From positions 37,260 to 101,259 of the forward strand of contig NZ_WWDL01000022.1 of the NCBI RefSeq assembly GCF_009848505.1: DNA of 64,000 bases. The letters are read 5' to 3'. The stretch comes from Muricoccus harenae. GTDB taxonomy: Bacteria; Pseudomonadota; Alphaproteobacteria; Acetobacterales; Acetobacteraceae. Positions 22,601 to 32,482 of this stretch are shown here, in pieces (within the stretch, counting starts at the first letter, position 1; each line of letters begins with the position of its first letter). The translations under genes and the position numbers were made by a program. The notes below the pieces were generated by a model. The model worked only from the letters and a program-made list of their open reading frames with translations, did no database searches and had not been told where the DNA came from.

Positions 22601-23764
22601 ATGCTCCGCTCTCCCTCGAATTCGCCGGGGGGGGTGTCGCGCCGTGTTGTCCTCGGCGGCGGGCTTGCGGCGGGCGCCGGCGGCTGCGCTCAGGCCCAGC
22701 CGGTGGTCGCCCCCGCGCGGGACCTTGGGGGCAATCCTGGCCCGGGACTGTGGGAGATCGCCCGGGGCCGCGGCATCGCCTTCGGCGCCGCCGTCCAGGC
22801 GCAGCTCCTCGCGACGGACCCGGCCTATGAGCAGGCCTACGCCCGCGAGGCCGGCGTGCTGGTGCCGGAGTTCGAGGGCAAGTGGTCCGTTCTGCAGCCG
22901 AAGGAAGGGGAGTTCGATTTCCGGCTGCTGGAGGCCATCGTGCAATGGGGCCAGGCCCGAGGCCGCACCACCCGCGGCCACGCCCTGGTCTGGCACGAGG
23001 CCTTCCCGGAATGGGCGGTGAACGCTCTATCAGAAGGCGCGCCACGCGCCCGCGCCGTCATGGCGGCGCATATCGCCCGCGTCCTCTCCACCACCCGCCT
23101 GCGCATCCGGGACTGGGACGTGGTGAACGAGGTCATCGCCGACCCGCCCGGCAGCGACACCCCCCAGGCCGAGGGAGAGTTGCGCAACAGCCCCTTTCTC
23201 CGCGCCCTCGGCCCCTCCTACATCGAGACGGCCTTCCGCCTGGCGCGGGAGCAGGACCCGACGCTCCGCCTTGTGCTGAATGACTATGGGCTGGAGGAGG
23301 ATACGCCCTGGGCCGCCGAGAAGCGCCGCCGCCTGCTGAACCTCGTGCGTAGCCTGGTCCGGGCGCGGGTGCCGATCGACGCCGTGGGCATCCAGGCGCA
23401 TCTCCAGATGGACCGCCCTTTCCGTCCGCAGGTCTTCGGCGATTTCGTCCGCGCCCTGCGTGCCGAGGGGTTGTCCGTGCTGGTGACAGAGCTGGACATC
23501 CGCGAGGCCAGCAGTGTGCCGGATGACTTTGTCGCACGGGACCGTCTCATCGCCGAGCGCGCCGGCGCCTTCATCTCATCCGCACTCGAAGCCGGGGTGA
23601 AGACCTTTCTGACCTGGGGCCTGGTGGATCGCTACTCCTGGTTGGTGCTCGAACCTGCCGTCGGGCGGCGCGACGGCAAGTTGCATCGCGGCCTGCCCCT
23701 GGACTGGGAGTACAATCGCAAGGAGATGTGGCGCGCCATGGCCCGGGCCTTCGCCTCAGCCTAG
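22601..23764 (+). CDS. Endo-1,4-beta-xylanase, GH10, Tat-exported
   Basis: A 387-residue glycoside hydrolase that cuts beta-1,4-xylan. The signal peptide has the twin-arginine motif SRRVVLGGG at about 13-21, followed by a hydrophobic stretch ending at GGCAQAQ. GH10 landmarks are HALVWHEAFPEW, the acid/base Glu in WDVVNEV (near 175) and the nucleophile in VTELDIRE (near 297), plus GLVDRYSWL near the end. The cysteine near residue 29 could be a lipobox, so it may be a lipoprotein. Start at 22601 follows the ferritin-like stop by two bases. Confidence 0.92.
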   Translation: MLRSPSNSPGGVSRRVVLGGGLAAGAGGCAQAQPVVAPARDLGGNPGPGLWEIARGRGIAFGAAVQAQLLATDPAYEQAYAREAGVLVPEFEGKWSVLQPKEGEFDFRLLEAIVQWGQARGRTTRGHALVWHEAFPEWAVNALSEGAPRARAVMAAHIARVLSTTRLRIRDWDVVNEVIADPPGSDTPQAEGELRNSPFLRALGPSYIETAFRLAREQDPTLRLVLNDYGLEEDTPWAAEKRRRLLNLVRSLVRARVPIDAVGIQAHLQMDRPFRPQVFGDFVRALRAEGLSVLVTELDIREASSVPDDFVARDRLIAERAGAFISSALEAGVKTFLTWGLVDRYSWLVLEPAVGRRDGKLHRGLPLDWEYNRKEMWRAMARAFASA

Positions 23765-23769
23765 GTGGC

Positions 23770-24258
23770 TCAGCCGGGCACCGCGTAGCGTGCGAAGTCC
23801 CGTGCAAGGCGTTCATAAATTGGCCGGCGGAAGGGCACGGCAATGCCGGGTAGGCTGGACAGCTCTGCCCAGCGCCAGGCGTCGAATTCCTGGTGGGCGT
23901 CGGCATCCAGCCGGATTTCCGAATCCTCCCCGAGGAAGCGCAGGGCGAACCAGAGCTGCGTCTGGCCCCGGAACTTCCCGCCTAGCGCCTTGCCGACGAG
24001 ATGTGCGGGCAAGTCGTAATTCAGCCATTCGGCCAACCGCCCAATCACCGTGGCGTTGCGCGTGCCGATCTCCTCCGAAAGCTCGCGCAGGACGGCCGCC
24101 TCCGGGTCCTCCCCAGGATCCAGCCCGCCTTGCGGAAGCTGCCAGGCGCCCGAGATCGCTTCCCCGGCTGGCTGGTCCGCGCGGCGGGCGATCAGCACCT
24201 GGCCCTGACGGTTGAACAGGCAGGCGCCAACATTCGGGCGGAGAGGCAGGAGGGTCAT
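23770..24258 (-). CDS. rppH: RNA pyrophosphohydrolase (Nudix)
   Basis: A 162-residue Nudix enzyme that removes pyrophosphate from mRNA 5' ends and so starts decay, or hydrolyses dinucleoside polyphosphates. The Nudix box is complete: GGLDPGEDPEAAVLRELSEE followed by IG. The N-terminal RPNVGACLFNRQGQVLIARR and the WQLPQGGLD context are those of RppH. Start ATG 24258 is preferred over an upstream extension. Order next to the divergent deacetylase and ctpA is conserved in alphaproteobacteria. Confidence 0.92.
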   Translation of the reverse strand: MTLLPLRPNVGACLFNRQGQVLIARRADQPAGEAISGAWQLPQGGLDPGEDPEAAVLRELSEEIGTRNATVIGRLAEWLNYDLPAHLVGKALGGKFRGQTQLWFALRFLGEDSEIRLDADAHQEFDAWRWAELSSLPGIAVPFRRPIYERLARDFARYAVPG

Positions 24259-24363
24259 GGAAGGCCTGTGCTGCGGCGGCCCTCGCGGACCCGGTCCGCG
24301 GGTGATGCCGGGGCGGGCCCGCAGACGCAAGCCGGAGCGGCCGGGAGGGATGGCCGGGCCGGG

Positions 24364-25710
24364 CTAGTTCCGGGGCAGGTCTTCGGGACGCCGGATGAGG
24401 GCGGTAACGGGCACCATCACCAGCCCTCGCTCTCCCAGTCCCGCTGCCCAAGCTGCCACGCGATCCACCAGCACGGGCGAGACATCGGCCGCCAGCCCCA
24501 GGGCGGAGCCGCGTTCCCGCGCGATCCGCTCCAGCTCCGCGAGGCGGCGGTCGATCTCGCTTCGCGTCGCCGGCTCGTCCACCACCAAGTCCACGGAGCG
24601 GCCCCAGGCACGCGCCGGGGAGGGAGCTCCCGGGCGAGGATCGACATAAAGCAGCCCGCGCTCCCGCAGAATATCCTGCACGGCGCCGAGGGACTCCGGC
24701 AGGGCCGCGAAACGCTCGCCCCGCATCGGGCCCAGCGCTCCCAGGGCTCCCACCTGCCCGCCAATCCGTGACAGCACCCAGGAGAGGCGGTCCTCGTTCT
24801 CGGCCGCCGGCAAGGAGGTGAGCAGGGCGCGATCACCCGGATCGTTCACCGGGTAATTGGCAGGTTCCAGCGGCAGCGCACTCAGCATCTCCATACCGCG
24901 GGCGCGGGCGCGCTCGAGGAGCGGGTCGGGCCGGCTGGCATAGGGGGAGAAGGCAAGGCCGGTTGCCGTCGGCAGGCGCTGAATCGCCTCTTCCGAAAGG
25001 GCCGCGGACAGGCCCAGATTGCCCACCACCAAGGCTACTTTCGGCCGCGTCTCCGTCCGGTCGAAGGGATGGGCATAGGCTCGAATAGAACTCCGCCCAC
25101 CTTCGCCCAGACGCGGCAACAGGCCGTGGCGGGAGGGTTCCTGCAGGGCCGGATCGGGCGGCAGGATGGGGCGGTGGGCCGGCGGCTCGGGACGCGGGGC
25201 CAGGGCGGCGAGGGGCGGAGGCTCCGGCGCGCTGGGCAGGGCCAGGGCGGCCACCGGTGCCGGGGGCGGCGCGGGAGCGGCGACGACCGGGGGTGCCACC
25301 GGAATGGCCGGAGTGTCCGGCGGCAGGGCCGCAACGGAGGATGACTCGGTGGCCGGAAGCATCTCGGCCACGTCCGGCGCTGGCGGCGCGGGTGGGGTTG
25401 GTTCGGGGGCGAGCGGAACCTGGGCGGAGAAGGGTGCAGGCGTTTCGGCGACAGGCCTTGGGGCGGTCGTCGCCCGGTCCCTGACAGGCACCGGCGGCGC
25501 CGGTATCGGGGCAGGTGGTTCTGCTGGCGCGGGTGGCGCCAAGCTCGCCACCCTCGCATCGCCACCCGCCGGTGCGGGTGCCGGCGCGCGGGCCAGGGAG
25601 GCGGGCACCCCATCCTCCGGCGGCCCCAGGCGGCTCAGCGCCAGGATGCCGCCGCCGAGGACGGCCAGGACCAGCAGCCAGAAGACGCCGAGTGCCTTCA
25701 TCCCTGGCAT
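24364..25710 (-). CDS. Divergent polysaccharide deacetylase family protein (DUF610/YibQ-like)
   Basis: A protein of 448 residues. An N-terminal membrane anchor (FWLLVLAVLGGGILALS) is followed by about 190 residues of Pro/Ala-rich linker, then the deacetylase-like domain starting at PKVALVVGNLGLS with MLSALPLEPANYP, FAALPESLGAVQDIL and GLAADVSPVLVDRVAAWA. Catalytic residues of true deacetylases are not evident, as expected for this divergent family. It follows ctpA by 16 bases. Start at 25710 or 25701; neither has a clear ribosome site, so coupling to ctpA is likely. Confidence 0.85.
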   Translation of the reverse strand: MPGMKALGVFWLLVLAVLGGGILALSRLGPPEDGVPASLARAPAPAPAGGDARVASLAPPAPAEPPAPIPAPPVPVRDRATTAPRPVAETPAPFSAQVPLAPEPTPPAPPAPDVAEMLPATESSSVAALPPDTPAIPVAPPVVAAPAPPPAPVAALALPSAPEPPPLAALAPRPEPPAHRPILPPDPALQEPSRHGLLPRLGEGGRSSIRAYAHPFDRTETRPKVALVVGNLGLSAALSEEAIQRLPTATGLAFSPYASRPDPLLERARARGMEMLSALPLEPANYPVNDPGDRALLTSLPAAENEDRLSWVLSRIGGQVGALGALGPMRGERFAALPESLGAVQDILRERGLLYVDPRPGAPSPARAWGRSVDLVVDEPATRSEIDRRLAELERIARERGSALGLAADVSPVLVDRVAAWAAGLGERGLVMVPVTALIRRPEDLPRN

Positions 25711-25726
25711 CGGCGACTGGTCTGGA

Positions 25727-27139
25727 TCAGCGGCTGGCGCGGCGCTGGACGGGAGTCGCCGCGATGCTCCGCAGCAGCCCCACGGCCTGCTGGAGCTGGT
25801 GGTCCGTCTCCGGCTTGGTCGGGTCGAAGGCGGGCGCATCCTCAGCTGGCATGCGCTGCACGCGCTCCACCAGCCCGGCCGGCAGGTTCAGCGGGGGCAG
25901 GGGCGCCGGCGGGCGGGCATTGACGCCCGTGGCGCTGCTGTCGTTCCGCAGGGCGCGGCGCAGATCGGCCTCGCGGTCGCGCTCCCGGTTCTGCTGCGCA
26001 TCCTGGCGCTGGGCCAGCACCTCGATGTCAGGCTCGATTCCGGTCGCCTGGATGGAACGGCCAGAGGGGGTGTAGTAGCGCGCCGTGGTCAGGCGGATGG
26101 CGCCGTTGCCCGGCAGGGGCATCACGGTCTGCACCGAGCCCTTGCCGAAACTCTTGACCCCCATGACGATCGCGCGGCGATGGTCCTGCAGCGCGCCGGC
26201 CACGATTTCGGAGGCCGAGGCGGAGCCGGCATTCACCAGCACGATGATGGGCAGTCCTTGTGCGATATCCCCGGAGCGCGCGTTCCAGCGCTGCGCATCC
26301 TCGGTGCGGCGGGCGCGGGTGGAGACGATCTCGCCCTGGTCGAGGAGGTCATCCGAGACTTGGATCGCCTGGTCCAGCAGCCCGCCCGGATTGTTCCGCA
26401 GATCCAGCACGATGCCCTTCAGCCCGTCCCGCGCCTGGGAGCGGAGGGTGGTGAGCGCCCGGCGCAGGCCGACCTCGGTCTGCTCGTTGAAGGAGGTGAG
26501 GCGGATATAGGCGATGTCGCCCCCCTCCATCCGCGCGCGCACCACCTGCGGGCGGATCGTCTCGCGGGTCAGGGAGATCTCGATCGGGGTGGCGCTACCC
26601 TCGCGCCGGATGGTCAGGCGGATGGAGCTGCCGCGTTCGCCGCGCATCTGGTCCACGGCTTCCTGCAGGGTCAGGCCCTGGGTGGTCTTGTCGTTGATGT
26701 GCGTGATTAGGTCGCCCGGCTTCACCCCGGCGCGGGCGGCGGGCGTTTCGTCGATCGGGGAGATGACCTTCACATAGCCGGCCTCCTGCGACACCTCGAT
26801 GCCCAGGCCGCCGAACTCACCCCGCGTCTGGACCTGCATGTCGCGGAAATTGCGGAGGTTCATGTAGGAGGAATGGGGGTCGAGCCCCTGAAGCATCCCG
26901 TTGATCGCGTTCTCGATCACCTCGCGGTCGTTCACGGGCTCGACGTATTCGGCGCGCACCCGCTCGAACACGTCGCCGAACAGGTTCAGCAGCCGGTAGG
27001 TTTCCGCGCGCGACCCCTCCTGCGCCCAGGCGGTGACCACGGGCCCCGCCACCGCTCCGGCCACGAAGGCCGCCGCGACCGAAGCCATCATCCGAGCCCG
27101 GAAACGGGGCTTGGGAGACCGTCCAGCAGGAGCACGCAT
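25727..27139 (-). CDS. ctpA: Carboxy-terminal processing protease (S41, CtpA)
   Basis: A 470-residue periplasmic protease. Signal peptide at the N-terminus ends near AWAQ. The PDZ domain covers FGGLGIEVSQEAGYVKVIS to about 200, and the protease domain has the nucleophile Ser in NAGSASASEIVAG and the base Lys in GVKSFGKGSVQ. The C-terminal 90 residues are Arg/Pro-rich and variable in the family. Role in alphaproteobacteria is envelope protein processing. Starts 250 bases after the envC stop, so it may have its own promoter in 27140-27391. Confidence 0.95.
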   Translation of the reverse strand: MRAPAGRSPKPRFRARMMASVAAAFVAGAVAGPVVTAWAQEGSRAETYRLLNLFGDVFERVRAEYVEPVNDREVIENAINGMLQGLDPHSSYMNLRNFRDMQVQTRGEFGGLGIEVSQEAGYVKVISPIDETPAARAGVKPGDLITHINDKTTQGLTLQEAVDQMRGERGSSIRLTIRREGSATPIEISLTRETIRPQVVRARMEGGDIAYIRLTSFNEQTEVGLRRALTTLRSQARDGLKGIVLDLRNNPGGLLDQAIQVSDDLLDQGEIVSTRARRTEDAQRWNARSGDIAQGLPIIVLVNAGSASASEIVAGALQDHRRAIVMGVKSFGKGSVQTVMPLPGNGAIRLTTARYYTPSGRSIQATGIEPDIEVLAQRQDAQQNRERDREADLRRALRNDSSATGVNARPPAPLPPLNLPAGLVERVQRMPAEDAPAFDPTKPETDHQLQQAVGLLRSIAATPVQRRASR

Positions 27140-27391
27140 CCGTCAGACACCCCTTCCGCCGCGGTCCTGCCGCAGCGCCTGTCCATATTGCCGCAGGGCA
27201 TCTTGCCCAACGGTTACGCAATCCGGCCGGCCCCTCCGCCGGGCGCGTCCGGCGGAACGATCCGAAGCCTGGACCATGATCGCCCCGACCGGAAGTCTCG
27301 ATGGCCCCGGGGCCACGCCCCGAGCCACCTCCGGCCGGTCCGGCCAAGGCAGCCAGGACCAGAACCTTTACGGCATTCGGGCTGCCAGAAC

Positions 27392-28828
27392 CTAGCCCCG
27401 TGCCGTCCAGCTCCCCGGGTCCACTGCCCGGCCGCCGCGCCTCAGTTCAAGGTAGAGCGTTGCGCGACCACCACCAGACCCGTCGGCGTTACCAAGTGTT
27501 CCCACCGCTTCGCCGGGCGCGACGCGCTGTCCCGTCTCCGCGTCCAGCCGGTCGAGACCGGCCAGAACGAAATGGTATCCGCCGCCGCAGTCCACAATCA
27601 ACATTCGCCCGAAGGATCGGAATGGTCCGGCGAAGACGATCCGTCCGCCGCACGGGCTGACCACCCGGGCGCCCGGGGAGGCCGACCAGGTCTGGCCGGT
27701 CGCGCCGCCATCGCCGAAATCGCGCCGGACCGCGCCGGCCACCGGCGCACCGCGCGCGGGGCGGGGCTGGCTGGCGGCGGCTTCACGGGTGCGCTCCCGC
27801 GCATCCTCGGCGCTCCGGCGGGCGGTTTCCGCCTCACGCGCGGCCTCCCTTGCGTCCCGGGCAGCCTCCTCCCGCGCGGCACGGTCCCGGGCGGCCTGTT
27901 CCTGCGCCTCGCGGTTCCGGCCCAGGGCCTCGCGCGCGGCCTCGCGTGCCTCGGCCTCGCGGGCGCGGCCTTCGGCCTCTCGCCGCCGGGCCTCTGCAGC
28001 ACGCTCCCTGGCCTCTTCCTCGCGGGCGCGCTCGGCCGCCGCGGCGCGTTCCCGTGCCTCGCGCGCCTGGGCCTCCCGTTCCAGCCGCTCGATGGCGCTG
28101 CGCAGGTCGCGGGCATTGGCCGCGGCGGTAGCGGCGCGGCGCATGGCGGCGGTCTCGGCGTCGCGGGCGGCCTCGCGACGCTCGCGGGCCTCGGCAAGAG
28201 CAGCCTCGACTGCCACCTCCGCCTCTCGCGCGGCCTGGCGGGCATCGGCGAGGCGGGTACGCTCCTTCTCCAGCGCGGCGGCCGCACGGGCGGCCTCCTC
28301 CCGTGCCTCGCGGTATTCCGCGGCCTCCCGGGCCAGGCGGCGGGCAAGGCCGCGCAGCACCAGCGCGCCGCGCAGCGCCTCCTCCGGCGGGGCGGGGACG
28401 ACGAGCAGCGTCTCGGCCGGCCACAGGCCCAGGCGGCGCATGGCGGGGATCAGCGGCGCGATCGCTTCGGCACGGCGCGCGAGGTCCGCCTCGGCGGCGT
28501 CCCGCGCCGCCTGCGCTTCGTCCAGGCTGGCTTGTGCCTGGGCCAGCTCCTCCTCGGCGGCCACGGCCCGGCGCCCGGCCTCGGCGCGACGGCGGGCCAG
28601 GGCTGCCTCGGCGGCCTCGGCTTCGCGCGCATCCCGGGCAATGGCGGCGGCTTCCCCCTGCGCGCCGCGGGCCTCGCGCTCCGCCTCGCTCAGCGCCCGG
28701 CGGTCGGGTTGTGCCAGGGCAAGGCCTGGCAGCAGGACCAGGGCCAGCGCCGCCCGCGACAGGAAGACGGCCCGCACCGGGCGGCCGGGCGGGCGAGGGG
28801 GCGCGGCGCGGCGCCCGCGCGGCATCAC
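27392..28828 (-). CDS. envC: Murein hydrolase activator EnvC (degenerate M23)
   Basis: A 478-residue periplasmic protein. Signal peptide (AALALVLLPGLALA) is followed by about 300 residues of coiled coil very rich in Ala, Arg and Glu, then a LytM/M23 domain: GGRIVFAGPFRSFGRMLIVD, YHFVLAGLDRLD and LYLELRRGGRAVDP. The zinc-binding HxH of active M23 peptidases is replaced, as in EnvC, which activates amidases at the division site rather than cutting murein itself. Its start overlaps the gpmI stop as ATGA. Confidence 0.9.
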   Translation of the reverse strand: MMPRGRRAAPPRPPGRPVRAVFLSRAALALVLLPGLALAQPDRRALSEAEREARGAQGEAAAIARDAREAEAAEAALARRRAEAGRRAVAAEEELAQAQASLDEAQAARDAAEADLARRAEAIAPLIPAMRRLGLWPAETLLVVPAPPEEALRGALVLRGLARRLAREAAEYREAREEAARAAAALEKERTRLADARQAAREAEVAVEAALAEARERREAARDAETAAMRRAATAAANARDLRSAIERLEREAQAREARERAAAAERAREEEARERAAEARRREAEGRAREAEAREAAREALGRNREAQEQAARDRAAREEAARDAREAAREAETARRSAEDARERTREAAASQPRPARGAPVAGAVRRDFGDGGATGQTWSASPGARVVSPCGGRIVFAGPFRSFGRMLIVDCGGGYHFVLAGLDRLDAETGQRVAPGEAVGTLGNADGSGGGRATLYLELRRGGRAVDPGSWTARG

Positions 28829-30357
28829 CCCTGAGGGGCTTCCATCAGGTTCCGCCCGGTCATGGCCGCCGGCTGCGGCAGGCCCAGCAGGGCGAGCATG
28901 GTCGGCGCCAGGTCGGCCAGCCGCCCGTCATGCAGGTCCGTGACATTTGGCCCGCCGAACAGCAGGACCGGCACCCGGTTCAGCGTATGCGCCGTGTGCG
29001 GCCCGCCGGAGACAGGGTCCTTCATCATCTCCGCATTGCCGTGGTCGGCCGTGACCAGCAGCGCGCCGCCCATGTCGCGGATCGCGGCGAGTATGCGGCC
29101 CAGCCCGTCATCCACTGCCTCGCAGGCCTCGATGGCGGCCGCCAGGCTGCCGGTGTGGCCCACCATGTCGGCGTTGGCGAAGTTCAGGATGATCATGTCG
29201 TATTGGCCGGAGCGGATGGCCGCGTCCGCCTTCGCGGCCAGCTCGGGCGCCGACATCTCAGGCTGCAGGTCATAGGTCGCGACCTTGGGGGAGGGGACCA
29301 TGATCCGCTCCTCGCCTGGGGACGGCGTCTCCTCGCCGCCGTTCAGGAAGTAGGTGACATGCGGGTACTTCTCCGTCTCCGCCATGCGCAGCTGCGTCAT
29401 CCCGGCGGCCGAGACGGTCGGGCCCAGAAGGTCCGCCATGGATTGCGGTGGGAAGATCGTGTCGAGGAAGGGGTTCAGCGCCTCGGAATATTCGGTCATG
29501 CCCACGGCGCCGCAGAGAGCGGGGTCGCGCGGGCGCTCGAAGCCGGTGAAATCCGGGTCGAGCAGGGCGGCCAGGATCTGGCGCACCCGGTCGGCGCGGA
29601 AGTTGAAGCAGAGCACGGCATCGCCGTCCTGCATGCCGGTGTAGCCGGGCAGGACGGTGGCGGGGATGAACTCGTCGGTCTTGCCGGCGGCATGGGAGGC
29701 CGCCACGGCCTCCGTCGCGCTCGCGGCCGACGTACCCTCCGCCAGCACCATTGCCTTCCAAGCCTGGGAGACGCGCTCCCAGCGATTGTCGCGGTCCATG
29801 GCGAAGTAGCGGCCGGTGACGGTGGCAATGCGGGCGCCCTCGGGCAAGGCGGCCTCGAAGGCAGGCAGGGTCTGGGCTGCGGCCTCGGGAGGGGTGTCGC
29901 GGCCATCGGTCCAGGCATGCACGGCCACGGGGATGCCCTTGATTGTGAAGATGCGGGCGAGGGCCAGGGCATGGTCCTGATGCGCATGCACCCCGCCGGG
30001 CGAGGTGAGGCCACAGAGATGCAGCGTGCCGCCCGTGGCGTGCAGCTTCTCGCCGAGTTCCACCACCGGCGGCAGGCCGGCGATGGAGCCGTCCGCAATG
30101 GCGCCGCCAATGCGGGGCAGGTCCTGCATCACGATCCGGCCGGCGCCGATGTTCAGGTGGCCGACTTCGGAATTGCCCATCTGGCCGTCGGGCAGCCCGA
30201 CATCCGGGCCGCAGGTGCGCAGGAAGGCGCGGGGGCAGGAGGCCCAGAGGCTGTCGAAGACGGGGGTGTTCGCCTGGGCCACGGCGTTGTCCGACTGGTC
30301 TTCCCGCCAACCCCATCCATCGAGGATCGCAAGCATGACGGGCTTCGGACGGGGCAT
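28825..30357 (-). CDS. gpmI: 2,3-bisphosphoglycerate-independent phosphoglycerate mutase
   Basis: A 510-residue glycolytic enzyme that interconverts 3- and 2-phosphoglycerate with two manganese ions. Metal-site motifs are ILDGWGWRE at the N-terminus, the phosphorylated serine in GQMGNSEVGHLNIGAGR, then FNFRADRVRQ, NFANADMVGHTG and VTADHGNAEMM. GAGGT eight bases upstream supports the ATG at 30357. Start of a translationally coupled pair with envC. Confidence 0.96.
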   Translation of the reverse strand: MPRPKPVMLAILDGWGWREDQSDNAVAQANTPVFDSLWASCPRAFLRTCGPDVGLPDGQMGNSEVGHLNIGAGRIVMQDLPRIGGAIADGSIAGLPPVVELGEKLHATGGTLHLCGLTSPGGVHAHQDHALALARIFTIKGIPVAVHAWTDGRDTPPEAAAQTLPAFEAALPEGARIATVTGRYFAMDRDNRWERVSQAWKAMVLAEGTSAASATEAVAASHAAGKTDEFIPATVLPGYTGMQDGDAVLCFNFRADRVRQILAALLDPDFTGFERPRDPALCGAVGMTEYSEALNPFLDTIFPPQSMADLLGPTVSAAGMTQLRMAETEKYPHVTYFLNGGEETPSPGEERIMVPSPKVATYDLQPEMSAPELAAKADAAIRSGQYDMIILNFANADMVGHTGSLAAAIEACEAVDDGLGRILAAIRDMGGALLVTADHGNAEMMKDPVSGGPHTAHTLNRVPVLLFGGPNVTDLHDGRLADLAPTMLALLGLPQPAAMTGRNLMEAPQG

Positions 30358-30440
30358 GGGCAACCTCACGCAGACTGGCTCCGGGCGGCTTAACGCGAGC
30401 CGGGCCGTCGGTCCACGCCGGGCGGGTTCAAGCCTCCGCG

Positions 30441-31202
30441 TCAGGCCTTCGCGGTATAGGCCCGGAACACCTCCAGTTCCGTCGCGCAGGCGGCGCCGGT
30501 GAAGCCGGCATTCCGCATGGCGCCGAGGATCGTCTCGGCCGGAACGCAGGCCTCGATCGTCTCCCAGTAATATTTCATCAGCTCGCCGGAACGATGGCGG
30601 GGGGCCGCGACCCAGCACAGGGCGGGGATCACGACGCCCATGTAGAAGCGCTCGATCCAATGGGCGAGGCGGCTTTCCGGCCGGCCGATCTCCAGGATGA
30701 GGACCGTGCCGCCGGGCTTCAGCACGCGGCGGTATTCGGCGAAGGCGGCGCCGAGATCCGCGACGTGGCGCAGCGCATAGCCCATGGAGAGGAAATCGAC
30801 GCTGGCATCCGGCAGCGGGATTCGCTCCGCCTTGCCCTGGATGAGGGTGACGCCGGAAAGGGCGCGGCGGGCCTCAGCCAGCATGCCCTCGCTGGGATCG
30901 AGGCCGGTGACGAGTGACGGATCGCCGGTGATGGCCACCGCCTGGCGCGCGACCAGACCAGTGCCGACTGCCACGTCCAGCACCCGCATGCCTGGCCGCA
31001 GCCCGGCCTCGCGCAGCGCCCGGCGGCGGTAGCCCGGACCGGTGCCGAGGGAGAAGATGCGGTCGATCCGGTCGTAATGCGGCGCCGTCTGGTCGAAGAG
31101 GGCGCGGACGAAGCCTTCCCGCTCCTCGGGGTGCGTGTAGCGATGGGCGAGAACGGGATGGGGCGCGCTGCCGGACGGGGCGTCGCTTGCGGTCTGCGTC
31201 AT
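30441..31202 (-). CDS. Class I SAM-dependent methyltransferase, UbiE-like
   Basis: A 253-residue methyltransferase. The SAM site is MRVLDVAVGTGLVARQAV, with an acidic residue in LDPSEGMLAEAR and the later IPLPDASVDFLSMGYALRHV, which resembles UbiE/COQ5. Motif I is not the exact DxAGGTGD of UbiE, so a quinone-ring substrate is likely but not certain. GMRxxGF near the C-terminus fits. Between gpmI and nnrU, each separated by under 90 bases. Confidence 0.78.
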   Translation of the reverse strand: MTQTASDAPSGSAPHPVLAHRYTHPEEREGFVRALFDQTAPHYDRIDRIFSLGTGPGYRRRALREAGLRPGMRVLDVAVGTGLVARQAVAITGDPSLVTGLDPSEGMLAEARRALSGVTLIQGKAERIPLPDASVDFLSMGYALRHVADLGAAFAEYRRVLKPGGTVLILEIGRPESRLAHWIERFYMGVVIPALCWVAAPRHRSGELMKYYWETIEACVPAETILGAMRNAGFTGAACATELEVFRAYTAKA

Positions 31203-31270
31203 GCGGGGGCCCCTCCGGTGGGCCCGGGATCCACGCATCGCAAGGCGGGGCGCAGGGCGCAAGAGCCGCA

Positions 31271-31945
31271 TCAGCGGGGGATCGGCGAAACCCCGAAGAC
31301 CATCGGATGCAGATTCAGCATCGCCGCCCAGGCCAGCAGCCCGACCAGCGCCGGCCAGGCCAGTTCCCGCCACACGATACGGTTCCGGCCTGCCGCCACC
31401 GCCCTGAAGGGCAGCACGGAGGTGCGGGCGGCGAAGCCCGCCCAGGCGGAAGGATTGCGCGCCGCCACCTTGGCATCCAGCGAGGGCATGCCGAAGGCTG
31501 CCGTCAGCAGGAACGCGCCGAAGAAGATCATTGAGGCGCTGTCCCCGTTCCCCACGACATGCGCTGCGCCCCAGAGCGCGAAGGCCCAGAGCATGGGGTG
31601 CCGCGTGATGCGGAGCGCGCCGCGCGGCTCGGCCGAGAGGGCTGAGCCCTGGCCGAGCGAGGTGGCGTTGCGCGCCATCAGGCTGCCGGCGAAGAGGATG
31701 AAGGCCAGCAGCATTACCGCCACCAGCACCCAGGCCAGCGCGGGTGGCACCACCCAGAGCGGCGCAGTGGCGGCGTTCCGCCAAGCCAGCACCAGCAGCG
31801 TGATCGCGACCGCCGAGGCGAGGGAGAAGGCGCCGCGGAAGCCGCGCTCGCCCAGCTTCGCCACCAGACTCGCCCGGGCGCGCGTGCCGGCGATGCCGAC
31901 ATGCAGTCCGATCCAGAGAAGCGCCGCAAGGATGAGGGGAATCAT
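31271..31945 (-). CDS. NnrU family membrane protein
   Basis: A 224-residue inner-membrane protein with about six hydrophobic segments. The family motif RGALRITRHPMLWAFALWG, plus NGDSASMIFFGAFLLTAAFG and LNLHPMVFGVSP near the end, identify NnrU, named from nitrite and nitric oxide reduction loci and related in fold to isoprenylcysteine methyltransferases. No denitrification gene is nearby here. ATG 31945 is selected because the hydrophobic core starts directly after it. Confidence 0.85.
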   Translation of the reverse strand: MIPLILAALLWIGLHVGIAGTRARASLVAKLGERGFRGAFSLASAVAITLLVLAWRNAATAPLWVVPPALAWVLVAVMLLAFILFAGSLMARNATSLGQGSALSAEPRGALRITRHPMLWAFALWGAAHVVGNGDSASMIFFGAFLLTAAFGMPSLDAKVAARNPSAWAGFAARTSVLPFRAVAAGRNRIVWRELAWPALVGLLAWAAMLNLHPMVFGVSPIPR

Positions 31946-31998
31946 GCCGCGAGCCTGCCCCGGCCTCCGGCAAGGAGGCAACGGGGCCGCGGCTGGCC

Positions 31999-32466
31999 TC
32001 AGCTCGGGCGCCAGGCCCGGTGGTAGGGGTGGTTGGCGCGAATGCATTGGGCGCGGAACAGCGCCTCGGCCAGCAGCCCGCGCACCAGCATGTGCGGCCA
32101 AGTGAGCTTACCCAGCGAGAGCCGGTGATCGGCGCGGGCCAGGACGGCTTCGTCGAGCCCTTCAGCGCCGCCGATGACGAAAACGATCGGTCGCGCCGCC
32201 TCGGCCCAGCGCCCGGTCAGTGCCGCCAGCCTTTCGCTGTCAGGCATCTCGCCGCCGAGGTCGAGGGCGATGGCCAGGGCGCCTTCCGGGATCGCCGCCA
32301 GGATGGCGGCGCCTTCGCGGCGCCGGATCTCGGCAGGGGATCCGCGCGCCTCCGCCAGTTCCCGCAGCACGAGGGGTGGGCGCAGGCGAGTGTTATGGTG
32401 CTCGAACAGCGCCGCCTCGGGCCCGCCGCGGGCCCGACCCACGGCGAGGAGGAGAGGCGGCGCCAT
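31999..32466 (-). CDS. rlmH: 23S rRNA pseudouridine-1915 N3-methyltransferase
   Basis: A 155-residue SPOUT-class methyltransferase acting on the ribosome at helix 69. The trefoil-knot parts are [39 protein letters not shown] and the C-terminal RANHPYHR, all diagnostic. Follows rsfS by 16 bases, the usual gene order. Confidence 0.95.
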   Translation of the reverse strand: MAPPLLLAVGRARGGPEAALFEHHNTRLRPPLVLRELAEARGSPAEIRRREGAAILAAIPEGALAIALDLGGEMPDSERLAALTGRWAEAARPIVFVIGGAEGLDEAVLARADHRLSLGKLTWPHMLVRGLLAEALFRAQCIRANHPYHRAWRPS

Positions 32467-32482
32467 TCAGGGAGGGCCCGGC

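Noticed and set aside
27789..28943. Plus-strand frame very rich in Ser, Ala and Arg
   Set aside because: Antisense of the EnvC coiled coil; composition comes from Glu/Ala codons on the other strand.
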